Notes under the pieces: generated by a model
What the model saw: the letters and a program-made list of their open reading frames with translations, nothing else
Databases searched by the model: none
Told to the model about the DNA's origin: nothing
Translations under genes and position numbers: made by a program
Assembly (NCBI RefSeq): GCF_016919405.1
Contig: NZ_CP070352.1
Location: forward strand, 620,001 to 684,000
DNA length: 64,000 nucleotides
From: Ensifer sp. PDNC004
GTDB taxonomy: Bacteria > Pseudomonadota > Alphaproteobacteria > Rhizobiales > Rhizobiaceae
Reading direction: 5' to 3'
In this document: one piece after another, positions 24,643 through 33,279 of the stretch
How the letters are laid out: every line of letters starts with the position of its first letter
How positions within the stretch are numbered: the first letter of the stretch is position 1

Positions 24643-26064
24643 TCAGCCGGCCGGCGGCTTCCCGCATTGGCGCATGATCGTGGGCAGAACCTTGAAAAGC
24701 CGCGCGTCATCACATTGGGAAACATTGAAGCGCAGGAAGCCGTTTGCGGTGCCGGCATGGGAAAAAACGTTGCCGGGCGCCAGAACGATTTCCTGCTGCA
24801 GCGCCTTCTGCGCCACCTCGGCCGCATCGACACTCTCGGGCAGACGGCACCAGAGGAACATGCCCGCCTGCGGCTCGATCCATGGCGTGATGCCAATCTC
24901 GCCAAGCCGCGCCGCCGTATCGCTCATTGCCCGCGACAGGCGCTGGCGTAGTGCCTCCATGTGCTTGCGGTAGCTGCCGTCCTTGAGCATCGCAAAAGCC
25001 AGCTCCGCCGAAAGGCTCGGCCCGCCGAACGTGGTGGCGATCTTCAGGTCGACCAGTCCCTCGATCCACTCCCGCGGCGCGGCGATGAAGCCGCAGCGGA
25101 TGGAGGCCGAGAGGGTCTTGGAGAAGCTGCCGATCTGCACGACACGCTCAAGCCCGTCGAAGGCGGCAAGCCGCGGCGCCGGCGCGTGCTCGAAATCGGC
25201 GAAGATGTCGTCCTCGACGATTGTCAGCCCGGCCTGTTCGGCCAGCTTCAGCAGACGATGGGCGACGACCGGAGAAAGCGTGGCGCCCGTCGGATTGTGA
25301 AGGGCGGAATTGGTGATGTAGAGCCGCGGCCGGTGGGTCGCGAGAACCTCGGCGAATTTCTCGAGATCGGGCCCCGAAGGCGTATAGGGCACGCTCACCA
25401 CGTCGGCCCGATGAGCACGCAGCAGGGCATGGAAATTGAAATAGCAGGGGTCGTCGACCACGACCGTATCGCCTGGCTCGATCAAAAAGCGGCAGAGAAG
25501 ATCGATCGCCTGCGTTCCCGATTCCGTCAGGATGATCTGGTCGGGCGATGCCTCGACGCCGTGTTCTCCGAGGCGTCGCGCGAGAAGTTGGCGCAGGGGC
25601 CGATGACCGAGCGGCGTTCCGTAGTCCGTCAGCCAGCTCGCCTCCAGCTTGGTTGCGGATTTGAGCGCACGACGGATTGCAGTTTCCGGCATCCAGCTCG
25701 GCGGCAGCCAGCCGCAGCCCGGCTTCAAGACGTTGTCGCCGGTTTCCAGCGCCTGGCGCGACACCCAGAGCGGATCGACGGCCCGGTCGAGCCGCGGACC
25801 GATCTCGGCCAGAGAAAGGGGCGCCAGCGGCGCCGAGACGAAAAAACCGGCGCCGGGTTTTGAGCGAATGACGCCTTCGGCCACCAGCCGCTCATAGGCT
25901 TCGACGACGGTGGACTTCGAAACGCGCATGGTGTTGGCGAAGGCACGGATCGACGGAAGCTTCGTCCCCGGCGTCAGGATACGCCCGGCGATCCGCTGCC
26001 GGATCGTCGCCATCACGCCTTCGAGCAGCGTTTCGCTGCCGATCTCCAAATCCTGGACCGTCAT
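24643..26064 (-). CDS. MocR-type regulator (GntR winged helix fused to aminotransferase fold)
   Basis: Transcription factor of 473 residues. A GntR-type winged helix (about 12-75: RIAGRILTPGTKLPSIRAFA, then VSKSTVVEAYERLVAEG) is fused to a type I aminotransferase domain (about 105-470). The PLP lysine is Lys316 in GSFSKTLSAS, with HNPTGAT and the aspartate of EDDIFADF also present. MocR proteins use PLP or an amino-acid/amine adduct as effector. ATG 26064 is chosen over a TTG at 26085, which would lie beside the operator palindrome. It is divergent from an EamA exporter gene and very likely controls it and itself through that palindrome. Confidence 0.93.
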   Translation of the reverse strand: MTVQDLEIGSETLLEGVMATIRQRIAGRILTPGTKLPSIRAFANTMRVSKSTVVEAYERLVAEGVIRSKPGAGFFVSAPLAPLSLAEIGPRLDRAVDPLWVSRQALETGDNVLKPGCGWLPPSWMPETAIRRALKSATKLEASWLTDYGTPLGHRPLRQLLARRLGEHGVEASPDQIILTESGTQAIDLLCRFLIEPGDTVVVDDPCYFNFHALLRAHRADVVSVPYTPSGPDLEKFAEVLATHRPRLYITNSALHNPTGATLSPVVAHRLLKLAEQAGLTIVEDDIFADFEHAPAPRLAAFDGLERVVQIGSFSKTLSASIRCGFIAAPREWIEGLVDLKIATTFGGPSLSAELAFAMLKDGSYRKHMEALRQRLSRAMSDTAARLGEIGITPWIEPQAGMFLWCRLPESVDAAEVAQKALQQEIVLAPGNVFSHAGTANGFLRFNVSQCDDARLFKVLPTIMRQCGKPPAG

Positions 26065-26085
26065 CCGTACTGCTCTTCCGTCCAA

Positions 26086-26105
26086 TACAGTTTTGCAAAA
26101 CTGTA
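26086..26105. promoter_or_regulatory. Perfect 20-bp palindrome between MocR and EamA genes, probable MocR operator
   Basis: TACAGTTTTGCAAAACTGTA is a perfect palindrome of two 10-base arms with no spacer. It lies 22 bases upstream of the MocR ATG and 60 upstream of the EamA ATG, positioned to control both divergent promoters. Binding by the MocR protein is an inference from position and symmetry. Confidence 0.75.
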
Positions 26106-26165
26106 CCGCATTGTCTCTGGCCGGGCCAGCCCATTCGCCCGATACAGGCGAAAAAGGAGAATGCT

Positions 26166-27029
26166 ATGGACAAGACGGCAGACGGTTGGGTGAGCGGTTT
26201 TCTCGGAGTGCTGATCTTCAGTGGATCACTGCCCGCGACCCGCGTCGCGGTGATGGATTTCGACCCGGTATTCCTGACGGTGGCGCGCGCGGCGATCGCC
26301 GGCCTTCTCGGGCTCGTCCTGCTTCTCATCTTCCGCCAGCCGCGCCCAGCGAAGGCCGACCTCGTTTCGCTGGCAATCGTCGCCTTCGGCGTCGTACTGG
26401 GCTTTCCGCTGCTGACCGCGCTGGCCCTGCAGCATGTCACCTCGGCGCATCTGATCGTCTTTGTCGGCCTGCTGCCGCTGGCAACCGCGATCTTCGGCGT
26501 CATGCGCGCCGGCGAGCGGCCGCGCCCGGCCTTCTGGCTCTTTTCGTCGCTCGGCAGCGCTGCTGTCGTTGGCTTTGCGCTGGTGCAGGGCTTTGCCGCC
26601 TCGCCGATCGGCGACCTCCTGATGCTCGGCGCCATCATCGTCTGCGGCCTCGGCTATGCCGAAGGCGCCAGCCTGTCGCGCAAGCTCGGCGGCTGGCAGG
26701 TGATCTGCTGGGCGTTGGTCCTGTCCTTGCCGATCATGCTGGCGATAACACTGTTCACGCTGCCAGCCTCTTTCGCGACCGTCACGAACGGCGCCTGGGC
26801 GGGCCTTGCCTATGTCTCGCTCTTCAGCATGCTCGTCGGTTTCGTCTTCTGGTATCGCGGCCTCGCGCTCGGCGGCGTCGCCGGCGTCGGGCAGTTGCAG
26901 CTTCTTCAGCCCTTTTTCGGCCTGGCGCTGGCGGCAACGCTTCTCGGCGAGCCGGTCAGCTGGAGCATGCTGGCGGCGACCGGCGCGATCGTGCTCTGCG
27001 TCGCCGGCGCCAAGAAGTTCGCGAAGTAG
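26166..27029 (+). CDS. EamA-family (DMT) transporter, probable exporter
   Basis: Ten-helix inner-membrane transporter of 287 residues built from two EamA repeats (about 8-135 and 148-285). Start ATG 26166 follows AAGGAGA. Members export amino acids, amines or other metabolites. The gene is divergent from a MocR regulator and shares a palindromic operator region with it, a common regulator/exporter pairing, so its substrate is likely an amino acid or amine that reacts with PLP. A terminator hairpin follows the stop, between it and the convergent LysR gene. Confidence 0.88.
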   Translation: MDKTADGWVSGFLGVLIFSGSLPATRVAVMDFDPVFLTVARAAIAGLLGLVLLLIFRQPRPAKADLVSLAIVAFGVVLGFPLLTALALQHVTSAHLIVFVGLLPLATAIFGVMRAGERPRPAFWLFSSLGSAAVVGFALVQGFAASPIGDLLMLGAIIVCGLGYAEGASLSRKLGGWQVICWALVLSLPIMLAITLFTLPASFATVTNGAWAGLAYVSLFSMLVGFVFWYRGLALGGVAGVGQLQLLQPFFGLALAATLLGEPVSWSMLAATGAIVLCVAGAKKFAK

Positions 27030-27050
27030 GCGACTTCACGGATCAGGTGG

Positions 27051-27074
27051 GGTGCAGGCAAGCAGGCCTGCACC
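27051..27074. terminator. Hairpin between convergent EamA and LysR genes
   Basis: Perfect 9-bp inverted repeat GGTGCAGGC/GCCTGCACC with a 6-base loop, placed between two convergent stop codons. There is no T run on either side, so it is probably a weak or rho-assisted terminator. Confidence 0.5.
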
Positions 27075-27077
27075 AGC

Positions 27078-27971
27078 CTAGAGGCGGTCGAGTTTCAACC
27101 GCTCTCCGAGCAGATCGAGAAAGCGGCGGATCTTTGCAGATGGGGTTCGCCCCTCCAGCCAGAGCGCATGGATCGGCACCGGAGCAGGCTCAAAGTCTTC
27201 CAGCACTGTTTCGACCTTGCCCGCATCGATCAGGTCCTTGATCTGCCAGAGCGGCGAAAAACCGAGGCCGAGCCCCTGTTCCACCGCCGCATAGATCGCG
27301 TTCATCGAGTTGGTGCGAACCGCGCCGCTCACCTTGAACGCCCGAGCCCGCCCGTCGATGGTGAACATCCAGAAGCCGGGTCGCTCGTCGCCCGTGCGCG
27401 TGACGCAACGATGGGCCGAGAGTTCCTGCGGATGAGCCGGCCGGCCGAAGCGCGCAAAATAGGCGGTCGAACCGAAGACGACGCGGCGCAGCGCGCCCAG
27501 GCGCTTGCCGGTCAGCCCGGAATCCTGGAGATCGCCGATCCGCACCACCAGATCGAGCCCGCTTGCGGCGAGGTCGACGAAGGCATCGGAGAGGTCGAGA
27601 TCGACCTCGACCTCAGGATATCTCGCCATGTATTCGGCGATCACAGGCATCAGGAACCGCGGCGCAAACAGACTGGGCGCCCCAAGACGCAGCACGCCTG
27701 ATGGCTCGGAGCGACGCTGTGCCACCTCCTCCCGCGCCTCGTGAATCTGCTCCACTGCGGGCTTGATGCGCAGATAGAAGCTCTCACCCGCCTCGCTCGG
27801 CATCGAGCGGCGGGTCGTTCGATGCACCAGCTCGACCCCGACATCGGCTTCGAGCATCGCGAGCGACCGGCTGACCGTCTGCAGAGGCCGCCCCAGGCGT
27901 TTCGCCGCGGCCGTCAGGCTCCCCTGCTCAACAATGGCCAGAAAGGCTTCCAAGTCTTCGATGCGGCTCAT
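27078..27971 (-). CDS. LysR-family regulator, divergent from an NmrA-like gene
   Basis: LysR-type regulator of 297 residues. The N-terminal helix-turn-helix (about 1-60) reads LEAFLAIVEQGSLTAAAKRL, then VSRSLAMLE; the effector domain (about 90-295) includes RVVFGSTAYFARFG and GLGLGFSPLWQI. Start ATG 27971 (MSRIEDLE) is the usual LysR start; the frame is open to 28004 without family character. This subgroup (short tail, single effector domain) often controls divergent oxidoreductase genes. The target is probably the NAD(P)-binding protein gene starting 112 bp away. Confidence 0.92.
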   Translation of the reverse strand: MSRIEDLEAFLAIVEQGSLTAAAKRLGRPLQTVSRSLAMLEADVGVELVHRTTRRSMPSEAGESFYLRIKPAVEQIHEAREEVAQRRSEPSGVLRLGAPSLFAPRFLMPVIAEYMARYPEVEVDLDLSDAFVDLAASGLDLVVRIGDLQDSGLTGKRLGALRRVVFGSTAYFARFGRPAHPQELSAHRCVTRTGDERPGFWMFTIDGRARAFKVSGAVRTNSMNAIYAAVEQGLGLGFSPLWQIKDLIDAGKVETVLEDFEPAPVPIHALWLEGRTPSAKIRRFLDLLGERLKLDRL

Positions 27972-28083
27972 GCCATAATCCCGTTTTGCTGGAGAATAAA
28001 TCACATTTCTCGCAGATTGTCCGCATTGTTGCGCGCCACTAGCTTGAGATCGTCACATCACGACGGCTCGAAAGGCAGACCCC

Positions 28084-28953
28084 ATGAACCAGCGCTCCAA
28101 CACGATCCTTGTCGTCGGCGCCACCGGCCGCTTTGCCGGCCTCGTCGTTCCGGAACTGGCGCGGCGCGGCGCCAGCGTCCGTGCCCTTATCCGCGACAAA
28201 GCGCAGGGCGCGCTTGCGAAATCGCTCGGCGCAGCGGAAATCGCGATCGGCGATCTGCGCGAGCGTGCCAGTCTGGACCAGGCGCTTGAGGGTGCTGCCG
28301 GTGTCTTTCACATCGGTCCGGCCTTTGCACCGGATGAGGCAGCGATGGGCGTATCGATGGTCGAAGCCGCCGTGCGCGCCGGTGTCAGGAAGTTCGTCTT
28401 CTCTTCGGTGATCCAGCCGACCCATGTGCGGCTGAAGAACCACGCGGCAAAGATCCCGGTGGAGGATGCGCTCTATTCCTCGCCGCTCGAATACACCATC
28501 CTGCATCCGGCAAACTTCATGCAGAACCTGCGGTCCGCCTGGGCAAGTGTGCTTGCTACCAGCAGCTTCGCAGAGCCGTTTCCGACGACCACGCGCATCG
28601 CCCGTGTCGATTACCGTGATGTCGCCGAAGTCGCGGCGATCGCGCTCACGGAAGACCGCCTCGCCTATGCGACGCTGGAGCTCTCTGCCGAGGGCCGGCA
28701 CAACCGCGAGGAAATTGCCGAAATGATGAGCATCGCGCTCGGTCGGCCGATCGTTGCGGCAACCATCGGCTTTCACGAATGGGCAAAGCCGATCGCCGCA
28801 AAATACACAGACCACCAGCTGGAACTGCTGTCCAAGGTCCACGCCCACTATGCCGAAGTCGGCCTCGGTGGAAACAGCATGACGCTACGCGCCGCACTTC
28901 AGCGCGAACCCCGCAATCTCGAGAGTTTCATTCACGAACTGGTGCAGGCCTAA
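28084..28953 (+). CDS. NmrA-like NAD(P)-binding protein
   Basis: Cytoplasmic Rossmann-fold protein of 289 residues in the atypical SDR group with NmrA and QOR2. The dinucleotide-binding motif is VVGATGRFAG near residues 11-20, with Arg residues after the second strand (ALIRDKAQG) that favour NADP(H). The later part (HPANFMQN, RVDYRDVAEVAA, WAKPIAAKYTDHQ) is typical of the family. It may be a quinone reductase or a redox-sensing protein; the substrate is unknown. It is divergent from a LysR gene that probably regulates it, and a DUF2798 gene follows after 44 bases. Confidence 0.85.
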   Translation: MNQRSNTILVVGATGRFAGLVVPELARRGASVRALIRDKAQGALAKSLGAAEIAIGDLRERASLDQALEGAAGVFHIGPAFAPDEAAMGVSMVEAAVRAGVRKFVFSSVIQPTHVRLKNHAAKIPVEDALYSSPLEYTILHPANFMQNLRSAWASVLATSSFAEPFPTTTRIARVDYRDVAEVAAIALTEDRLAYATLELSAEGRHNREEIAEMMSIALGRPIVAATIGFHEWAKPIAAKYTDHQLELLSKVHAHYAEVGLGGNSMTLRAALQREPRNLESFIHELVQA

Positions 28954-28997
28954 CGGCCGGCGACCATATCCCTTCCCATCCCCCCGGAGTTCATCTC

Positions 28998-29243
28998 ATG
29001 CCAAAGAAGCTTCCGCACCGATACCAAGCCATCGTCATGCCGCTCGTTCTCTCCGTCCTGATGTCCGGCATCGTTTCCTTCGTCTCGACGGCGATCGGCA
29101 ACGGCATCCAGCCCGATATTCTCGCACTGTGGATCAAGGCCTGGGCCTTCTCCTGGCTGGTCGCCTTCCCCAGCCTGTTGGTGGTCCTTCCGTTCGTGCG
29201 CCGCATCGTGGCGGCCACCGTCGAACAGCCGCGCAGCAGCTGA
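28998..29243 (+). CDS. DUF2798 small membrane protein
   Basis: Inner-membrane protein of 81 residues with two hydrophobic helices (about 12-32 and 43-68) and the family pattern LPHRYQAIVMPLVLSVLMSG near its start (residues 4-23). Start ATG 28998 follows CCGGAG. DUF2798 proteins are small, of unknown function and often sit next to LysR-controlled genes. It is 44 bases after the NmrA-like gene and probably shares its transcript. Confidence 0.82.
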   Translation: MPKKLPHRYQAIVMPLVLSVLMSGIVSFVSTAIGNGIQPDILALWIKAWAFSWLVAFPSLLVVLPFVRRIVAATVEQPRSS

Positions 29244-29289
29244 CAGGTTTCTCGCGTTGACCCCAAACCGAGCTTTGGGGAACGCGAGA

Positions 29290-29341
29290 TTTTTAGGATA
29301 TCTAAAAACGATTGACAGGAAATCGGGCTGCACCCTAGCTT
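29290..29341 (+). promoter_or_regulatory. Promoter with inverted-repeat operator upstream of the XRE-cupin gene
   Basis: An inverted repeat TTTTTAG-GATAT-CTAAAAA (29290-29308) is followed at once by a consensus -35 TTGACA (29312-29317) and, 18 bases on, a weak TAGCTT (29336-29341). The arrangement suits autoregulation by the helix-turn-helix protein encoded at 29368. Confidence 0.6.
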
Positions 29342-29367
29342 GAGGAGAGACGAGAAGGGGACAGACA

Positions 29368-30057
29368 GTGACGACGGCGGACCATGCCAGCGGCGCATCG
29401 ACCGGCGCGGCAGAAACGCCGTCGCTTGGCGATCGCCTGCGCCAGCGGCGAAAGAGCTTGAAGATGACGCTTCAGGAGGTCGCCGACGAGGCTGGCTTTT
29501 CCGTCGGCTTCATCTCGCAGATCGAGCGCGGCATTACTGTTCCCTCGCTGACCTCGCTGATCGCCGTCTGCCGGACCTTGAAGGTCGAGGCCGGCAGCTT
29601 TCTCAACCCGCCGAAGGTGGCGACGCCGTTCACCCGGCGCGAACACCGGCCGGTCTATGGGCTCGGTGGAGAAAGCGGCAAGGCCGTTTCCTACGAGCGG
29701 CTCTCCGCGTCCTTTCCCGGCAACGTGCTCAGAAGCACCATCATCCACGAGCCGCCCGGCCATCGCAGCGAACCGATGTCGCATGAGGGGGAGGAAATCT
29801 TCTTTATCCTGAAGGGAGCGCTGACGCTGGAAGTGGACGGCGAAGCGATGGTTCTGGAGCCGGGCGATTCCGCCCATTTCCCGTCGCTGCGCACCCATAC
29901 TATGTGGAACCACACCAGCGAGCCGACCACGATCCTGCACACCTGTACCATGGACGTCTTCGGCGACGGCGCCCCCTCCGGAAGCCCCGCCGACAGCCTT
30001 GCCGTGACCCGGGCCGAAAACCGGCTCGACGCCAGCGGGATCGCCGAAGACAAGTGA
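29368..30057 (+). CDS. XRE-family regulator with C-terminal cupin domain
   Basis: Transcription factor of 229 residues. A lambda-repressor-type helix-turn-helix (about 20-78: LGDRLRQRRKSLKMTLQEVA, then SVGFISQIERG) is followed by a small-molecule-binding cupin barrel (about 120-195: EGEEIFFILKGALTLEVDGE, LEPGDSAHFPS). Start GTG 29368 follows GAAGGGG. Members such as PuuR- or SutR-like proteins sense amines, amino acids or sulfur compounds. It stands alone, after its own promoter and operator, and converges on a quinone oxidoreductase gene. Its targets are unknown. Confidence 0.9.
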   Translation: MTTADHASGASTGAAETPSLGDRLRQRRKSLKMTLQEVADEAGFSVGFISQIERGITVPSLTSLIAVCRTLKVEAGSFLNPPKVATPFTRREHRPVYGLGGESGKAVSYERLSASFPGNVLRSTIIHEPPGHRSEPMSHEGEEIFFILKGALTLEVDGEAMVLEPGDSAHFPSLRTHTMWNHTSEPTTILHTCTMDVFGDGAPSGSPADSLAVTRAENRLDASGIAEDK

Positions 30058-30059
30058 CA

Positions 30060-30077
30060 GGCGCCGCAGCCGGCGCC
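30060..30077. terminator. Hairpin between convergent genes
   Basis: Perfect 7-bp GC stem GGCGCCG-CAGC-CGGCGCC located just after the XRE-cupin stop. No T run follows; weak terminator candidate. Confidence 0.4.
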
Positions 30078-30111
30078 ATCACGCGTTTGTCGAGTGGCTC
30101 GCCCCGCTGCT

Positions 30112-31083
30112 TTATGGCAGGAGCACCATGGCACCCGTCGTCTGACGTCCTTCGAGCCGGCGATGCGCCTCGGCTGCCTCGGAAAGCGGCAGACGCGCAT
30201 GCACGGGGATCTTGACCGCGCCGCGTGCGACGACTTCGAAGAGATCCTTGCTCATCGCCAGTACGTCCTCGCGCCGGACCAGATGCGCGGGTAACAGCGG
30301 CCAGGTGGCGTAAAGCGACCCCTTCTGCGCCAGCGTCGTGATGTCGAAGGGCGGGATCGGGCCGGACGCGGCACCGAAACTGACGAAGTGACCGAAGGGG
30401 CGCAGGCTGTCGAGCGAACCTTCCAACGTCGCCTTGCCGATGCTGTCATAGACGACATCGACCCCCTCGCCTTTGGTGATTTCGCGCACGCGCGCCGCAA
30501 AATTCTCCTTGCCGTAGTCGATCACGTAGTCCGCACCGTTGGCCAGCGCCAGTTCGGCCTTCTCCGGCGAACCGACGGTGCCAATGACCTTTGCGCCCAG
30601 ATGTTTCGCCCATTGCGTCAGGATAAGGCCGACACCGCCGGCGGCCGCATGGACGAGGAGGGTATGACCGGCCTCAACCCGGAAGGTGCGACGCAACAAA
30701 TATTGCGCTGTCAGGCCCTTCAACATCATCGCTGCACCCGTCTCGAAATCGATGCCGTGAGGCAGGTGCACGAGAACACGGGCAGGCACATTGTGCTCCT
30801 CCGCATAGGCACCAAGCGCTTCGGCGTAGGCGACGCGGTCCCCCGGCTTGAAGCCCTCGACGCCAGGCCCGACCAAGATCACCTCGCCCGCTCCCTCTTT
30901 GCCTGGGATGAAAGGAAGCTGCGGCGGCGGATAGGCGCCGCTGCGCAGATAGATGTCGACGAAGTTGACGCCGATCGCCCGGTTGCCCACCCGCACTTCA
31001 CCGGGGCCGGGTTCGCCGAGTTCGACATTTTCATAGGCGAGCACATCAGGCCCGCCGTGCTGATACACGCGGATAGCTTTCAT
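30112..31083 (-). CDS. Quinone oxidoreductase (MDR family, QOR type)
   Basis: NADPH-dependent enzyme of 323 residues from the zinc-free medium-chain dehydrogenase group. It starts MKAIRVYQHGGPDVLAYENV, has the GroES-like N-terminal domain and a cofactor site VHAAAGGVGLILTQWAKHLGAKVIGTV (split, about residues 145-170) and YDSIGKATLEGSL. It lacks the structural and catalytic zinc cysteines. QOR reduces quinones by one electron or other enones. It is divergent from a LysR gene at 31249 that may regulate it. Confidence 0.92.
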   Translation of the reverse strand: MKAIRVYQHGGPDVLAYENVELGEPGPGEVRVGNRAIGVNFVDIYLRSGAYPPPQLPFIPGKEGAGEVILVGPGVEGFKPGDRVAYAEALGAYAEEHNVPARVLVHLPHGIDFETGAAMMLKGLTAQYLLRRTFRVEAGHTLLVHAAAGGVGLILTQWAKHLGAKVIGTVGSPEKAELALANGADYVIDYGKENFAARVREITKGEGVDVVYDSIGKATLEGSLDSLRPFGHFVSFGAASGPIPPFDITTLAQKGSLYATWPLLPAHLVRREDVLAMSKDLFEVVARGAVKIPVHARLPLSEAAEAHRRLEGRQTTGAMVLLP

Positions 31084-31248
31084 GGATCTGGTCCTCTGGT
31101 TGGTCGGCTGGCCCTGGCAGCCTCCAAGCGACGGTCGATGCCAATCTGCTTGGTGCTGCTCCGCCTTCCTCGCTGATCACATCTGACAGATAGCCATGCG
31201 TGAGTCCCCCGTGTAGACTGATATCAATGACAACAGAGTTCAAAGATC

Positions 31249-32118
31249 GTGATATCTGATCAGATCAGCATCGACCTCCTGCGCAGCTTCGTCGCGGTCT
31301 GCCGACAGGGCAGCCTGAACCGTGTCGCCACCCAGACCGGCCGTACGCAATCGGCGCTCAGCATGCAGATGCGCCGGCTTGAGGAAGTGCTCGGCCGGCA
31401 ACTTTTCACCCGCACCGGTCGTGGCGTCGTGCCAACACCCGAAGGCGAATTGTTTCTGGGATACGCCACGCGCATGCTGGCGCTCGGCGACGAAGCGGCG
31501 GCGCGGCTGCGACAGGCGGACCTTAGCGGTGGCGTGCGGGTCGGGCTTGCCGAGGAAGTGGCAACGACGGCGCTGCCCGAAGCGCTCGGGCGATTGCGGC
31601 GCGGCTACCAGGAGATCCGGCTCGATGTTGTCGTCGAACAATGCGTGGCGCTTGGAAAGACCTGGCCCGAAGGCGACCTCGACATCATGGTCGTGCCGAC
31701 CTCCGTGGTCACCGCCGACGCCCTCACCACCTGGAACGTTGAACTGCAATGGGTCTGTGCGACGGACTACGCTTTCGACGAAACGCGGCCGATCGACCTC
31801 GTCGCCTTCGCCGCGCCCTGCCTCTGGCGCCGGCGCATGATCGAGACGCTGGCCGACCAGGGCCGGGAACACCGGATTACCTTTACCAGCCAGAGCATCA
31901 CGGCGCTGCAGGCCGCGATCGAGAACGGCCTCGGCATTGGTTTGCTTCCGCCGGAAGCGATCCGCGCGGGCACGATGCGGGCGCTGCCTGCTTCGTCGGC
32001 CGTGCCGAAGCCGTTTGCCGTGCAATATGGGCTTTTCGCCCGGGATCGACGCACGGCCGCTGTCGATTGCGCGATCAGCGTGCTGCTCGAAGCCCTGCCG
32101 ATCGCTTCCAGGACCTAG
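31249..32118 (+). CDS. LysR-family regulator, divergent from quinone oxidoreductase
   Basis: LysR-type regulator of 289 residues, start GTG 31249. Helix-turn-helix near the N-terminus (LLRSFVAVCRQGSLNRVATQ, then SALSMQMRRLEEVLG), effector domain from about residue 90, with CATDYAFDE and GIGLLPPEAI. Partial TGATATC elements flank the start (31219-31226 and 31250-31256) and may be its binding half-sites. It could control the quinone oxidoreductase gene, or the convergent dipeptidase gene; position favours the former. Confidence 0.9.
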   Translation: MISDQISIDLLRSFVAVCRQGSLNRVATQTGRTQSALSMQMRRLEEVLGRQLFTRTGRGVVPTPEGELFLGYATRMLALGDEAAARLRQADLSGGVRVGLAEEVATTALPEALGRLRRGYQEIRLDVVVEQCVALGKTWPEGDLDIMVVPTSVVTADALTTWNVELQWVCATDYAFDETRPIDLVAFAAPCLWRRRMIETLADQGREHRITFTSQSITALQAAIENGLGIGLLPPEAIRAGTMRALPASSAVPKPFAVQYGLFARDRRTAAVDCAISVLLEALPIASRT

Positions 32119-32142
32119 CGCTTGCGCGGCTCCAGCCGGCGC

Positions 32143-33183
32143 TCACGCGCCCCAGGTCGTCTCCAGCACGCGGATCCAGTTGCCGTGGCAGATCTTGGCG
32201 AGCGCCGCGTCGTCATAGCCGCGGGTGCGCAGCAGGTCGACGAGCAGCGGCAGATCGGCCGCACTGCTCATGGCCGCCGGGATGGCCGTACCGTCGAAGT
32301 CAGAGCCGAGCGCCACATGCTCGATACCGATACGCTCGACGATGTAGTCGATATGGTCGACAAGGAGCGAGAGCGGCGTATCCGTGTTCCTGGTCCCGTC
32401 CGCGCGCAGGAAAAGGACGCCGAAGTTGATGCCGGCCAAACCGCCGCTGTCCCTGATCGCGTCGAGCTGACGGTCCGTCAGGTTGCGGCTGTGCGGGCAG
32501 AGCGCATGCACGTTGGAATGGGAGGCGACGAGCGGCGCCTGCGACAGCGCGGCGATGTCCCAGAAGCCCTGCTCGTTCAAATGCGAAAGATCGAGCATGA
32601 TCTTCAACTCGTTGCAGGCGCGCACGAGATCCTTGCCGGCCTCGCTGAGGCCCGGACCGATATCGGGCGAGGAGGGAAAGCGGAAGGGAACGCCATAGGC
32701 AAAAATGTTCGGCCGGCTCCAGACGGGGCCGAGCGTGCGCAGACCCGCGGCGTGCAGCACATAGAGCGCATCGAGGTCAGCGCCGACCGCCTCGATACCC
32801 TCGATGTGCAGCACCGAGGCAAAGGCACCCTTGTCCATTGCGGCGCGGATATCGGCAGCACTGCGGCAGATCTTCAGCCGGCCCTTCGACTGGCGCTCGA
32901 TCCGCATCAGCAGGCTCGCCATGCCGAGCGTGGCTTCGAGCGCGCTTTGCTGATCAGGCGTTGCGAACTCGCCGCTGCCGTCCTTGGCAAGGCCCGGCGA
33001 TGCCACGTAGACGGCGCAGAGGCCGCCGGCGAGGCCACCCGCTGCGGCCTTGTCGAGATCGATATGCCCGGTATCGACACCGTCGAGGAAACGACGCTCG
33101 GCAGCGCCGCCCGGCGAACGCCAGAGCCGCGACAGCACGTCGTTATGTCCGTCAAAGACCGGGATTTTCGCTTGCGTCGCCAA
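32143..33183 (-). CDS. Membrane-dipeptidase family (M19) zinc dipeptidase
   Basis: Cytoplasmic dipeptidase of 346 residues, no signal peptide. Metal ligands are visible in FDGHNDVLSRLW (His13, Asp15), VLHIEGIEAV (Glu), LDLSHLNEQGF, VASHSNVHAL and GSDFDG. M19 enzymes of the renal dipeptidase type cleave dipeptides and are notable for accepting a D-residue at the C-terminal position. The gene is divergent from an S12 D-aminopeptidase-like gene and lies beside D-amino-acid aminotransferase and DmpA genes, so a role in using D-containing dipeptides is inferred. Start ATG 33183 fits the family N-terminus. Confidence 0.92.
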   Translation of the reverse strand: MATQAKIPVFDGHNDVLSRLWRSPGGAAERRFLDGVDTGHIDLDKAAAGGLAGGLCAVYVASPGLAKDGSGEFATPDQQSALEATLGMASLLMRIERQSKGRLKICRSAADIRAAMDKGAFASVLHIEGIEAVGADLDALYVLHAAGLRTLGPVWSRPNIFAYGVPFRFPSSPDIGPGLSEAGKDLVRACNELKIMLDLSHLNEQGFWDIAALSQAPLVASHSNVHALCPHSRNLTDRQLDAIRDSGGLAGINFGVLFLRADGTRNTDTPLSLLVDHIDYIVERIGIEHVALGSDFDGTAIPAAMSSAADLPLLVDLLRTRGYDDAALAKICHGNWIRVLETTWGA

Positions 33184-33255
33184 TTCTGGACCGCCTTCTC
33201 AACCTGTTGTCCTCAAGCGCGACTCATGGATAGTCGCGAACGGACCATAGACATT

Positions 33256-33279
33256 GGGTGCGGGAACCGCACCCTTTTT
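33256..33279 (+). terminator. Rho-independent terminator inside a divergent promoter region
   Basis: Perfect 8-bp stem GGGTGCGG-GAA-CCGCACCC followed by TTTTT. It is oriented to stop + strand transcription, but the nearest + strand gene starts downstream at 33423. A second stem CTGCAC/GTGCAG (33285-33303) follows. It may end a small RNA or act as a leader attenuator. Confidence 0.65.

Noticed and set aside
27992..28011. GAGAA/TTCTC inverted repeat between LysR and NmrA-like genes as a LysR operator
   Set aside because: Five-base arms with a ten-base gap occur often by chance; position is suggestive but not enough.
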